Assembly: GCF_000429845.1 (NCBI RefSeq)
Contig: NZ_AUCQ01000012.1
Location: 124,001 to 188,000, forward strand
DNA: 64,000 nucleotides
Reading direction: 5' to 3'
Source: Comamonas composti DSM 21721
GTDB lineage: Bacteria > Pseudomonadota > Gammaproteobacteria > Burkholderiales > Burkholderiaceae_C
Shown here: positions 53,802 through 61,948 of the stretch, piece after piece
Numbering within the stretch: the stretch's first letter is position 1
How the letters are laid out: each line of letters opens with the position of its first letter
Position numbers and translations under genes: made by a program
Notes under the pieces: generated by a model
What the model was told of the DNA's origin: nothing
What the model saw: the letters and a program-made list of their open reading frames with translations, nothing else
The model's database searches: none

Positions 53802-54674
53802 TCAGGCGCCGCCGGTCTTGCCCGAAGAGGACTGGGCATGGACCCAGTCGTCATACTCCTTGCTGGCCGCCTTGACCAGGGCGCGGTTGTCGTGCCAGCC
53901 CGGATGAAAGCCGGGCACGAACCAGGACAGCCACTGCGGAATCAGGCGCAGCAGGAAACCGGGGCTCACGAACTGCTCGCGCAGCAGGCGGCCCCAGCCA
54001 CGCCAGTCGGACAGGCGGCCATCGCTTTTGACCAGCTGATAGGTGAAATACCAGATCATCGCGCTGAAGATCGTGCTCACAAGCAGCATGCTCAAGCAAC
54101 GCGAGCCATAGCGCAGCAAGGGATTGGGCACGGCCACCTTGAACACATCAAAGGCCACGCTCTTGTGTTCGGCCTCCTCCACCGCATGCCAGCGCCACAG
54201 CTTGTGCATGCGGCTTTCCGCGCCGCTCAAGGCCTTGGGATGGCTCAGCAACTGGTCAGCGAACATGGCCGTGTAATGCTCAAGACAGATGGTGATGGCC
54301 AGGCGTACGCGTGGCGACAGATGGCGGTTCGCGAACTTGCGCTGATCGGCCACGATCTTCTCCAGCCTGGCCACCGGCGCGCCGGCAGCCTCCAGGCGCG
54401 CGTTGTAGCGGCGGTGCTCGCGCGTGTGCAAGGCCTCCTGCCCGATGAAGCCTGCCACATCCCTGCCCAGAGGGCTGTCCGCTGGAATGCGGCTGCGGTA
54501 GTGGGCCACGCTGTCGATGAAGGCGCGCTCGCCTTCGGGGAACATGATGGACATGGCGTCATAGAAGCGGGTTCTATGGCACTCCCTGTTCAGCCAGTGA
54601 ACAGGAATGTCGGACTGCATCTGAAAATTGATATCCCGCCGCCGAACTTCGGCATGCTGCTGATCCAGAGACAT
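53802..54674 (-). CDS. PF10118-type metal-dependent hydrolase (ferritin-like di-metal)
   Basis: A 290-residue protein of the predicted metal-dependent hydrolase family (PF10118). Likely ligands are in FPEGERAFIDSVAHYR, IGQEALHTREHRRYN, ITICLEHYTAMFAD and WHAVEEAEHKSVAFDVF, which give repeated E...ExxH patterns as in ferritin-like di-iron proteins. A hydrophobic part near residues 185-215 may insert in membrane. Its ATG follows the stop of the sterol-desaturase-family gene directly. The role is unknown; a di-iron oxygenase acting on a lipid is plausible. Confidence 0.78.
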   Translation of the reverse strand: MSLDQQHAEVRRRDINFQMQSDIPVHWLNRECHRTRFYDAMSIMFPEGERAFIDSVAHYRSRIPADSPLGRDVAGFIGQEALHTREHRRYNARLEAAGAPVARLEKIVADQRKFANRHLSPRVRLAITICLEHYTAMFADQLLSHPKALSGAESRMHKLWRWHAVEEAEHKSVAFDVFKVAVPNPLLRYGSRCLSMLLVSTIFSAMIWYFTYQLVKSDGRLSDWRGWGRLLREQFVSPGFLLRLIPQWLSWFVPGFHPGWHDNRALVKAASKEYDDWVHAQSSSGKTGGA

Positions 54675-55784
54675 CTAGCTCTCCTTGTGGTGTGTGCGAC
54701 ACAGGACAAGCAACAAAGCTGCCAGACCATGGATGAGCCAGAGCGCCAGCAGGCCCAGCCCCCAGCCATCGCGCAGGCCAAAGCACAGAGGCAGAACACC
54801 CAGGGCGGCGGCGGCCAGCGCCAACCAGACCGGCAACCCCCAGCCACGGCCATCCGACATCGCTCCCAAGGCAATTGTCGCGATAAAGATAATCGCAAAG
54901 AAAAACGGTTGTGCATACTGCGGCCACTGGCCTTCTCGGTAAATGTAGTAAGCAACGACGGCGAACAGCAGCAGGCCGCCCGCACCGATCAAGGCACCGG
55001 GAAACAAGGGCTTTCCCCGGGTCAAATGCGGTACGGGCAAACGGGCATAGCGCAGCAACGGCACCAGGTTGGCCCACAAAGGGTTGCAAGAAAGCGTAGG
55101 CTGGTGCACGCCGTATTGCACGGGAACGTCGGCGATCCTGGGTTGAAAAGTACCGAACAGTTGATCCCACATCAGGAAAGTGCCTCCGAAATTGCGATCC
55201 AGGTACTCGGGGTTGCAGCCGTGGTGCACGCGGTGGTGGGCGGGCGTGATCAGGACTTTCTCCAGCCAGCCCGAGCGCTCGACGATGCTGTTGTGGTTAT
55301 AGAACTGCACCGTGTAATGCAGTATCGACACCGACAGGAAAACCTCCAGCGGGACCCCGAAAAAAGCCAGCGGCAAGGTCGTGAAAGGCAGCGTGGTCAA
55401 AGAGGAGGCCCAGGCATTGCGAATGCCCAGCGACAGGTTGAAATGCTCGCCCTCATGGTGGACTGCATGCACGCTCCAGAGCAGCGCAAACTTGTGGTGC
55501 AGACGGTGCATCCAGTAAAAGCCCAGGTCCCAGACCAGCAGCGCAAGAATCCAGACCGCCCACGGATGCCAGGCCGCAGCCCAGCCCAGGCTGAAGCTCT
55601 TCAGCACCCAGGCATAGACCGCGACCTCTAACCCGCGAAAAAACCACATCAGGATATGGCCCGAATTCAGGTTCAGCACCATGTCTCGCCAGGGTATGGC
55701 CTGGCCCTTGCGCATGCGCTGGTAGAACAGCTCGGCCAGCACCAGGCCGACCATGCCCAGCAAGGGAAGCGCCATTGCATTCAT
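54675..55784 (-). CDS. Sterol desaturase/fatty acid hydroxylase family protein
   Basis: A 369-residue polytopic protein of the fatty-acid hydroxylase superfamily. His boxes are WMHRLHH, HAVHHEGEHFN, and HHRVHHGCNPEYLDRNFGG, which together make the di-iron site. The C-terminal 130 residues add further membrane helices. ATG 55784 overlaps the PAP2 stop. The frame is open far upstream, but that part overlaps the PAP2 gene and has no similarity. It would hydroxylate or desaturate a lipid made by this operon. Confidence 0.85.
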   Translation of the reverse strand: MNAMALPLLGMVGLVLAELFYQRMRKGQAIPWRDMVLNLNSGHILMWFFRGLEVAVYAWVLKSFSLGWAAAWHPWAVWILALLVWDLGFYWMHRLHHKFALLWSVHAVHHEGEHFNLSLGIRNAWASSLTTLPFTTLPLAFFGVPLEVFLSVSILHYTVQFYNHNSIVERSGWLEKVLITPAHHRVHHGCNPEYLDRNFGGTFLMWDQLFGTFQPRIADVPVQYGVHQPTLSCNPLWANLVPLLRYARLPVPHLTRGKPLFPGALIGAGGLLLFAVVAYYIYREGQWPQYAQPFFFAIIFIATIALGAMSDGRGWGLPVWLALAAAALGVLPLCFGLRDGWGLGLLALWLIHGLAALLLVLCRTHHKES

Positions 55785-56407
55785 GGCTTGCGCTCCTGAA
55801 ACCTCATAAGGCGCGGCCATGCAGCGCCATAACGCGCCAGCAGCCCATGGCAGGCCAGGCCAATGGCCACTCCCGCGCCCAGATCGATGAACAAATGCCG
55901 GCGCGCTGCGACCACCGACCACAAGATTGCCAGCCCCCAGAGCGCCAGCGCCGCGCTTTTCCAGGGCCTGTGCCGGTCCCACAGCACCAGGGCGCAGATC
56001 ACGGTCAATGCCCCGTGCAGGGACGGCAGGCAGTTCTCGCGCGAATCCACAGCTGCCAGCATCTGCAGCGCCTGGGCGCTCAAGCCGCCCTCGGGAATTG
56101 CCGGGTAGACCAGGGTCGTGGGCCAGAGCAAAAAAACCGGAGCACACAGCAAGGCGCTGAGCTGCATGCTGCGCTTGAGGCGTCCAATGCGCTGCAGCGG
56201 CGCGCAGAAATAGGCCACGGGCACGAATGCGAAGAAGGAGAGATAGAGCCAGATGGCTGCGGGCTCAAAGCCTATCCAGCGATCGATCAGCCCTTCATCG
56301 AGCACAAAAGACTCCCGCCAGGCCGCACGCCCCAGGCTATAGACCACGCCCACCAGCCCCCAGCCCTGGAGCATGGCGCCAAGCCGCCTCTTCCAGCTCA
56401 CCGGCAT
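55781..56407 (-). CDS. PAP2-superfamily membrane phosphatase
   Basis: A 208-residue protein with about six hydrophobic segments and the phosphatase motifs ENCLPSLHGAL (PSxH, catalytic His) and SVVAARRHLFIDLGAGVAIG (the RxxxxD-type third motif; the first motif KX6RP is not clear). PAP2 enzymes hydrolyse lipid phosphates at the membrane, or can act as inositol-phosphate transferases. It overlaps the F390-like gene by 10 bases and the sterol-desaturase gene by 4, so it is strictly coupled in this operon. Confidence 0.8.
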   Translation of the reverse strand: MPVSWKRRLGAMLQGWGLVGVVYSLGRAAWRESFVLDEGLIDRWIGFEPAAIWLYLSFFAFVPVAYFCAPLQRIGRLKRSMQLSALLCAPVFLLWPTTLVYPAIPEGGLSAQALQMLAAVDSRENCLPSLHGALTVICALVLWDRHRPWKSAALALWGLAILWSVVAARRHLFIDLGAGVAIGLACHGLLARYGAAWPRLMRFQERKP

Positions 56408-57708
56408 GCGACCTCCGCCGCACGCCAGCGCCGCAGAATACGCCTGCGCTTGGCATCGGGGGCCGCCGGCGGCAGCGTGTCATGCAAGCGCCAGCGCAGC
56501 AATCCCGTGACCACACCCTGACGGTGCAGATAGTCCTCCAGTTGCGCCCGGAACAGGGGCAGTTGCGCGGCCTCGGCCTGCACGAACAGCTCAAGCTCGG
56601 CTTCGGCGATCTGCACCAGCCGGTAATCGGCCGTGAGCGGCAGCGCCTGGGCCAGAGCGCGCGACAGGCCATCGGCCAGCACCGCGATGCGCTCGCCATC
56701 GCTGCCCGGCAGTTGCAGCATGTCGTCGCAGCGCCCTTCTATGCGCTCCAGGACCATTTCATGGCTGCCGCAGGCACAGGGCTGCGCGCGCCTGACCAGG
56801 ATGTCGTCCAGCCGGTAACGCACCACGGGCTGGGTGATGCGCGAGAAGTCCGTGATCACGGGCACAAAGCGCGCCTCGTCCAGCCATTCGGGCTCTATGT
56901 GCACATGGGCCTCGTTCAGGTGCAGGCTGCCCTGGCTGCAGGTCGCGGCCAGAAATCCTTCCGTGGCCTGATAGACCTCGCCCAGCTCGCCCTGGGCACC
57001 AAACACCTGTTGCAGCAGAACCTTGTCCAACGGCTCCAGCACCTCGGCGCAGGAGATCAGCTTGCGCGGCGCAAACGCCATCTGCGCTTGCTGCCGGGCC
57101 AGGGCCAGACTGCGCAGCAACTGGGCCGGCCCCACGATGATGCTGGGCGCATAACGATTGAGTCGCTCCAGGTGCGCGGACAGCGGCTGCATCAGGTCGA
57201 AGAACTCGAACGACAACCAGGGACTGCGCACTGCCATGTAGAGGTTGCTGTTGGCGCGCAGAAACAGCGCCACGCGCTCGCCCGCGAACAGACCGCGCGG
57301 CAGCATGCGCGCCAGCATCACGCCGGCCCAGGTGGCCCGCTCCTGCGGGCTGACCACGAACAATCCGCGCGATCCCGAGGTGCCCGAGGACAGGCCCACG
57401 CTGAAGCCCTTGACCACGGAGCTGAAGTCGCGCGAGCGCTCGGCCTGCATGGCGCAGGCCAGCAGCTCGTCACGCAGCAGGCCCGCCGTGTTCATGCGGT
57501 CGAAGTGCTCCATCATCAAGGCCTTGTCCATCATCGGCCACGCATGCAGCGGCCTGCCGACAAAGGGCTTGAAATACGGGCTCCTGACCAGGGTCTGATG
57601 CATGAAGGCGGCCAGCCGGCGCTGCTGCCACACCTCCAGCGCGGCACGGCTTTCAAAGCGCTGGTGCCGGCTCTTCCAGTAGGTCCAGAGCATGCGGGGA
57701 AGCTGCAT
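56398..57708 (-). CDS. F390-synthetase-related adenylate-forming enzyme (PaaK-like)
   Basis: A 436-residue protein of the PaaK/F390-synthetase-like adenylating group. The ATP loop is GLSSGTSGSRGLFVVS, and further family parts are APSIIVGPAQLLRSLA, EVYQATEGFLAATCSQGSLHLNE, VVRYRLDDILVRR, and CACGSHEMVLERIEGRCDDML. The name does not imply F420 chemistry: no F420 genes are near. It likely activates a carboxylic acid (such as a fatty or beta-hydroxy acid) as an acyl adenylate. Its ATG overlaps the MBL stop as TAATG. Confidence 0.8.
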   Translation of the reverse strand: MQLPRMLWTYWKSRHQRFESRAALEVWQQRRLAAFMHQTLVRSPYFKPFVGRPLHAWPMMDKALMMEHFDRMNTAGLLRDELLACAMQAERSRDFSSVVKGFSVGLSSGTSGSRGLFVVSPQERATWAGVMLARMLPRGLFAGERVALFLRANSNLYMAVRSPWLSFEFFDLMQPLSAHLERLNRYAPSIIVGPAQLLRSLALARQQAQMAFAPRKLISCAEVLEPLDKVLLQQVFGAQGELGEVYQATEGFLAATCSQGSLHLNEAHVHIEPEWLDEARFVPVITDFSRITQPVVRYRLDDILVRRAQPCACGSHEMVLERIEGRCDDMLQLPGSDGERIAVLADGLSRALAQALPLTADYRLVQIAEAELELFVQAEAAQLPLFRAQLEDYLHRQGVVTGLLRWRLHDTLPPAAPDAKRRRILRRWRAAEVACR

Positions 57709-58514
57709 TACAGGGCACCCTCATGCGTGAGGCAGATTCTGGCCCCGCCCGCCTTGTGCAACTGGTGCAGGTCCTGCAAGGTCCGGTAGTAGGCCCCGCT
57801 GTCCTGCATGATGACGTGGGCCAGGCGCGAAGGGCCGACCAGCTCCTCGTAGCTGCGCGGCGACCAGGCGGCGTCGGCAGCCAGCAGCACCCAGCCTTCA
57901 TCGGTATTCACAAAAGCCCCCATATGCCCAGCCGCATGCCCGGGCAGGTGCACGAGGACGATCTCCCCATCGGCCCCGGGCGCCAGATAGCCCCGGGCAA
58001 ACGGGGCCAGGCTGCTCGCAAGCTCGATGGTTTCAAAACTCTCCATGGCTAGGAGCGAGCTCTCGAAGCCTGCGGGAATCAGATCCGGGATAAAGCCCTG
58101 GCGCAAAGCCGCCAGCCCGCGCAGGCTGCGCGTCTCGTTCCAGCCCGCCCCTGAAAGCCAGGTGGGTACACCGGCGAAATCCTTGAGGCCCGCAATATGG
58201 TCGCCATGAAAATGTGACAGCATGACGGCGTTCAGATCCCCGGGGCGCAAGCCTTTTTCACGCAGCTGCAGCACCAGGGCCGCACTCGCATCGAAGTGCA
58301 CGGGCGTGATGCGCCGGTACCATGCGAACAGGCCGCTGCGCGTGCTGTCCAGAAAGCGCTGGGCATAGCCCGTGTCCCAGAGCCAGCGTCCGCGCGCAGT
58401 CTCTATCAGATAGGCGCGCGAGGGAAAGCGGCAACTGGCCAGCCCTGCCCCCTTGAGCGCCACGCAGGCCACATGAGTGCACCAGCCCGCTTCAAAGACC
58501 GTAATCTTTGCCAT
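57708..58514 (-). CDS. MBL-fold metallo-hydrolase (lipid operon)
   Basis: A 268-residue metallo-beta-lactamase-fold protein. The metal motif is SHFHGDHIAG, followed by LPGHAAGHMGAF and LLAADAAWSP, and a C-terminal THEG His. Lactone or thioester hydrolases have this fold. ATG 58514 lies 23 bases inside the preceding gene. A longer frame starting at 58574 is less likely because it overlaps the epimerase gene more. It may cleave a thioester or lactone intermediate of the pathway. Confidence 0.83.
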   Translation of the reverse strand: MAKITVFEAGWCTHVACVALKGAGLASCRFPSRAYLIETARGRWLWDTGYAQRFLDSTRSGLFAWYRRITPVHFDASAALVLQLREKGLRPGDLNAVMLSHFHGDHIAGLKDFAGVPTWLSGAGWNETRSLRGLAALRQGFIPDLIPAGFESSLLAMESFETIELASSLAPFARGYLAPGADGEIVLVHLPGHAAGHMGAFVNTDEGWVLLAADAAWSPRSYEELVGPSRLAHVIMQDSGAYYRTLQDLHQLHKAGGARICLTHEGAL

Positions 58515-59502
58515 GCTCTCGGATCCATTCAACGGTTGCCGCCAGGCCGTCGGCAAGAGAAACCACGGGCTCATAACCGAGCTGCTGCCTGGCGCGGGCG
58601 ATATTCAGCGTCATGTCGTAATTGAGCATGCCTGCCGCGTAACGGGTCAGGGTCGGCTCGCGCCCGCTCATCCTGGCCCAGGTCTCGGCCGCACGTGCAG
58701 CCATGTCCACCGCTGGATAAGGCACGGCGACCAGGCGAAAGTCCAGACCCAGCGGCCCCAGCACCGCACCCAGCACGTGGCCCAGCGAGGTCGGCTCGCC
58801 ATTCGTGATGTTGAACACCGAGCCCGAAGCCACATCCGCCCGGCCGGCCAGATCCATGGCATGAACCACGTTGGTCACATAGGTGAGATCGATGCAGGCC
58901 TGGCCTGCACGCGGCATGGGCAGGCGCCCTCCGCGCTCGCGGACCAGCCTCAGCACGCGGGGGAACAACACCCTGTCATGCGGGCCAAAGATGCCGCGCG
59001 GCCTGAGCATGACAAAGCGCGTGCCACCATCGCGCAGCGCAAGATCGCGAATCACCTGCTCCGCCTCGGCCTTGGTGCGCGCATAGTGGTTGACGTAGTG
59101 CGCAGGTCGGAAGTCCTCGTCAATGTCCCGGCGGTGGCTGTAATCGAAATAAAGCGATGGCGTGGACACATGCACAAAGCGCTCCACGCCCCGCGCCACG
59201 GCCGCCTGGGCCAGACCCTGGGTGGCTTTCACATTCGCCGCAAGAAAGTCCTGCGCGCGTCCCCAGGGCGAGGACAGGGCCGCACAATGCCAGACCGCCT
59301 GCACGCCATCGACCAGAGATTCAAACGCGGACCGCGAGGCCCGGGCCAGATCCAGGGCCACGAACTCCGCACCGCCCGCAGCCAGGGTCTTGCCGACGCT
59401 GCCATCACGTCCCGTGGCACGCACGTTGCGCCCACGGCCCTGCAAGAACTCCACGGCATTGCGGCCCAGACCGCCCGTAGCCCCCGTGACCAGAACCGTC
59501 AT
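58492..59502 (-). CDS. NAD(P)-dependent 3-beta-HSD/OleD-like epimerase family enzyme
   Basis: A 336-residue extended SDR. The cofactor motif is VTGATGGLGRNAVEFL, the catalytic Tyr-Lys is in HYARTKAEAEQVI, and MLRPRGIFGPHDRVLFPRVL is typical of 3-beta-HSD-like members. In ole clusters OleD reduces the 2-alkyl-3-keto acid made by OleA. Here it directly follows a ketoacyl synthase III gene, overlapping by ATGA, so it could reduce that product. Confidence 0.84.
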   Translation of the reverse strand: MTVLVTGATGGLGRNAVEFLQGRGRNVRATGRDGSVGKTLAAGGAEFVALDLARASRSAFESLVDGVQAVWHCAALSSPWGRAQDFLAANVKATQGLAQAAVARGVERFVHVSTPSLYFDYSHRRDIDEDFRPAHYVNHYARTKAEAEQVIRDLALRDGGTRFVMLRPRGIFGPHDRVLFPRVLRLVRERGGRLPMPRAGQACIDLTYVTNVVHAMDLAGRADVASGSVFNITNGEPTSLGHVLGAVLGPLGLDFRLVAVPYPAVDMAARAAETWARMSGREPTLTRYAAGMLNYDMTLNIARARQQLGYEPVVSLADGLAATVEWIREHGKDYGL

Positions 59503-60488
59503 AGGCGCACCACCATGCCGCCCACGGACAGGCCTGCGGCCGTGCCGAACATCATGATCCGGCTGCCCGGCCCTGCACGCCCCGTGACAAAGGCTTCATG
59601 CAAGGCCGTGGGAATGGAGGCCGCCACCTGATTGCCATGGGTGGCGTAGATATCGATGATCTTCCCGGGCGCGACCTTGAGCCTTTGCACCATGTGGCGC
59701 ATGCCCAGATGGCTGGCCTGGTGGGGAACAATGGTCTGGATCGCATCCAGCCCCACGCCCGCCTGGGCCAGCAGCCGCTCGAGCACCTCGTCGATCACCC
59801 CGGCCGCCATCTTGAACACACCCTTGCCGTCCATGCGGAACAAAAAATCCGAGGGTTCGACGCCCACGCGCGGATTGCGGCGCGTGCCACCCGCGCGTAT
59901 CTCGCACAAGGCCTTGCCCGCAGGGTAGGTGTGGAGCAGATAGCTTTCTATGCCGCTTGCACCGTCCCCGCGTTCCACGATCGCGGCCGCAGCCCCGTCG
60001 CCAAAGATCAGCGAAGCTTCCGCGCAACCCCAGTCTATGCCCCGCGATGCGAGATCCGAAGCCACGACTGCAATCCGCTTGTAGCTGCCCGTATTGAGCA
60101 GACTGGCGGCCACATGCAGGGCTGCAAGAAAGCTCAGGCAGCTGGCCGCGATGTCAAAGCCCGGCGTGCCGTCCGGCAGCCCGGCCACATCGAGAATGCG
60201 GCTGGCCGTGGCCGGCAAGGCCTGCTCCTGCACCCCTGAGGCCGAAAGCAGCAGATCGATGGAGCCGGGCCTCAGATCCGCACGGGCCAGCGCATCCTGC
60301 AGGGCGCGTGCCGCCAGATCCGACTGGCATTCGTCATCCCGCGCGTAATAGCGCTGCACCATGCCCGAACGCTTTTGCACATGGCCCCGGGGCTTGCCCA
60401 ATTGCAGATCGAGTTCCGAGGACAGAACGCACCGGCTGGGCAGAGCCTTACCCGTAGCCAGAATGGTGAGAGGTAAAAACAGGCTCAC
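59499..60488 (-). CDS. Ketoacyl synthase III, OleA-like
   Basis: A 329-residue thiolase-fold condensing enzyme. Catalytic residues are Cys117 in DIAASCLSF, His256 in VPHQASH, and Asn286 in THGNQVAAS. FabH house-keeping activity is unlikely given its context apart from fab genes. Family relatives condense acyl-CoA or acyl-ACP with another acyl unit (OleA) or with malonyl-ACP. It overlaps the desaturase gene and the epimerase gene by ATGA on both sides. Confidence 0.85.
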   Translation of the reverse strand: MSLFLPLTILATGKALPSRCVLSSELDLQLGKPRGHVQKRSGMVQRYYARDDECQSDLAARALQDALARADLRPGSIDLLLSASGVQEQALPATASRILDVAGLPDGTPGFDIAASCLSFLAALHVAASLLNTGSYKRIAVVASDLASRGIDWGCAEASLIFGDGAAAAIVERGDGASGIESYLLHTYPAGKALCEIRAGGTRRNPRVGVEPSDFLFRMDGKGVFKMAAGVIDEVLERLLAQAGVGLDAIQTIVPHQASHLGMRHMVQRLKVAPGKIIDIYATHGNQVAASIPTALHEAFVTGRAGPGSRIMMFGTAAGLSVGGMVVRL

Positions 60489-61630
60489 AAAAATCCTTTG
60501 TCTGATCTCTGGACGGCTGGAGGGCGCCGGCCCATGGCCTTCAGAAACCGCTGCTGCGAAGCCACGAGCTCGAAATAACCCAGGCGCCGGTAATCGAGCT
60601 CATGCCGGGCCGCAAGATCGCGCACCTTGTCGGCCAGCGCCGGGTAGTGCCTGTGGCTGTAGCCGGGCAGCAGGTGATGGGTCAGATGGTGGTTCAGCCC
60701 GCCCGTCAGATGGCCGAGGAAACCGGGGCGCGGTTGCCAGTCGCAACTGGTCAGAAAGGCATGCCTGTCGCGACTGTGATCCAGCCTTGCCTCGGCATCC
60801 AGCTCGAAGAACTCGGTTTCGGCCCAGTGCGTTCCCAGCAGCAAGGTCAGCAAGACCCAGGAAGCCAGGGCCTGACCGCACAGCCAGGCCAGCAAGATGG
60901 CGCCATAGCCGAGCTGCGGCCCCTGGAGCACCAGGGGCAAAACCAGGAACAGGCCCAGATGGGCGAGCTTGGAAAACACGAAAACCGCCCAGCCACGCAG
61001 TCCTGGCAAAAGCCTGTCCTTGGCCAGAGGCGTCTTGCCCAGACGGTCGGACCAGTCGTAGACCAGGCTCACATAAAGCAGGGACAGGGCAGCGATCACA
61101 GGCCAGTACAGGTGCTGGAAGCGAAACCAGGGATACCAGGCCTGATGAGGCGTCTGGCGCAAAAAGGCATTCGCCTCGGTGTCCACGTCGTAATGCTCGA
61201 TGTTGGCGTACGGGTGGTGGTAGCGCACATGGCGCTGCTTCCAGAAAACCGGCTCATTGCCCATGGGCAAGGCCGCAAGCCGCATGGCCAGCGCATTCAC
61301 CCATGGCCTGGGCGACAGAGCTCCATGCGATGCATCATGGGACACATTGACCGCCAGCAGCACAGCACACAGGTGCATGAGCACATACAGCACGCCAAAA
61401 GACCAGGCGCTGCCGGCCGCCAGCGCCAGCCCGTAAAACAGCAAAGTCCCCAGCAGCAGCAAGCCTATCTTCAGCCAGATGCCCGCATCGGCATAACGGT
61501 GGTCCCCGGCTTGCTCGAGGAGCGCGCGCGCTGCGGTGCGCAGCTCACGAGAAAACGCTCTGTCAGCCGACTCGTCAAAACCGGGGAGCCTGCCGAACAG
61601 CGGGTCCATTTTCAAAATTTGTTCTGCCAT
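60485..61630 (-). CDS. Membrane fatty acid desaturase
   Basis: A 381-residue di-iron desaturase with four or more membrane helices. The three His boxes are HDASHG, RHVRYHHPYANIEH and NHHLTHHLLPGYSHRHYP. It is the first gene of the lipid operon and would supply an unsaturated acyl chain or modify the product. A charged N-terminus of about 50 residues precedes the first helix. No desaturase-type cytochrome b5 domain is fused. Confidence 0.87.
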   Translation of the reverse strand: MAEQILKMDPLFGRLPGFDESADRAFSRELRTAARALLEQAGDHRYADAGIWLKIGLLLLGTLLFYGLALAAGSAWSFGVLYVLMHLCAVLLAVNVSHDASHGALSPRPWVNALAMRLAALPMGNEPVFWKQRHVRYHHPYANIEHYDVDTEANAFLRQTPHQAWYPWFRFQHLYWPVIAALSLLYVSLVYDWSDRLGKTPLAKDRLLPGLRGWAVFVFSKLAHLGLFLVLPLVLQGPQLGYGAILLAWLCGQALASWVLLTLLLGTHWAETEFFELDAEARLDHSRDRHAFLTSCDWQPRPGFLGHLTGGLNHHLTHHLLPGYSHRHYPALADKVRDLAARHELDYRRLGYFELVASQQRFLKAMGRRPPAVQRSDKGFL

Positions 61631-61948
61631 CGTGCGCAGTTGCGTTGATACAGGGATTTCAAGCCATCAGTCGTGGGCGCAGATGATTGCACAGTTAATC
61701 AATGCGATTGCCACACTTTGTGCTGCAGCGCACAACGCCATTGTGGGAACACACTCTTAGAAACGAAACAGTCGCAACGGACTACATCATTCTCGACATA
61801 TGCCCTAGGACTACTCCCATAGACCGCAAGTGCCCGGTCTGTACAGAATCTGTAGCAAAGGTGCCCCACCGCACCTAGGCCCCGCATTCTTTTCTGCGGC
61901 TTTTGCGGGCTAGTCTCCTGCAGATTGCAAAATTTCATTTAAATACAT
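61631..61948. promoter_or_regulatory. Divergent promoter region: lipid operon / acyl-CoA ligase
   Basis: This 318-bp AT-richer gap drives the desaturase operon leftward and the FadD-type gene rightward. It contains an inverted repeat TTGTGC-N6-GCACAA at 61718-61735 that could be an operator. A minus-strand frame (61699-61938) has no recognised product and is regarded as chance. The FadD ATG at 61949 has no clear ribosome site. Confidence 0.4.

Noticed and set aside
53778-55631. 617-codon plus-strand frame over the PF10118 and sterol-desaturase genes
   Set aside because: Antisense shadow; rich in Gln, His and Arg with no motif, while the minus-strand genes have clear metal motifs.
56398-57708. 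Reading the F390-synthetase-like name as a sign of coenzyme F420 metabolism
   Set aside because: No F420 synthesis or F420-dependent genes are in the window, and the family name covers many PaaK-like adenylating enzymes.
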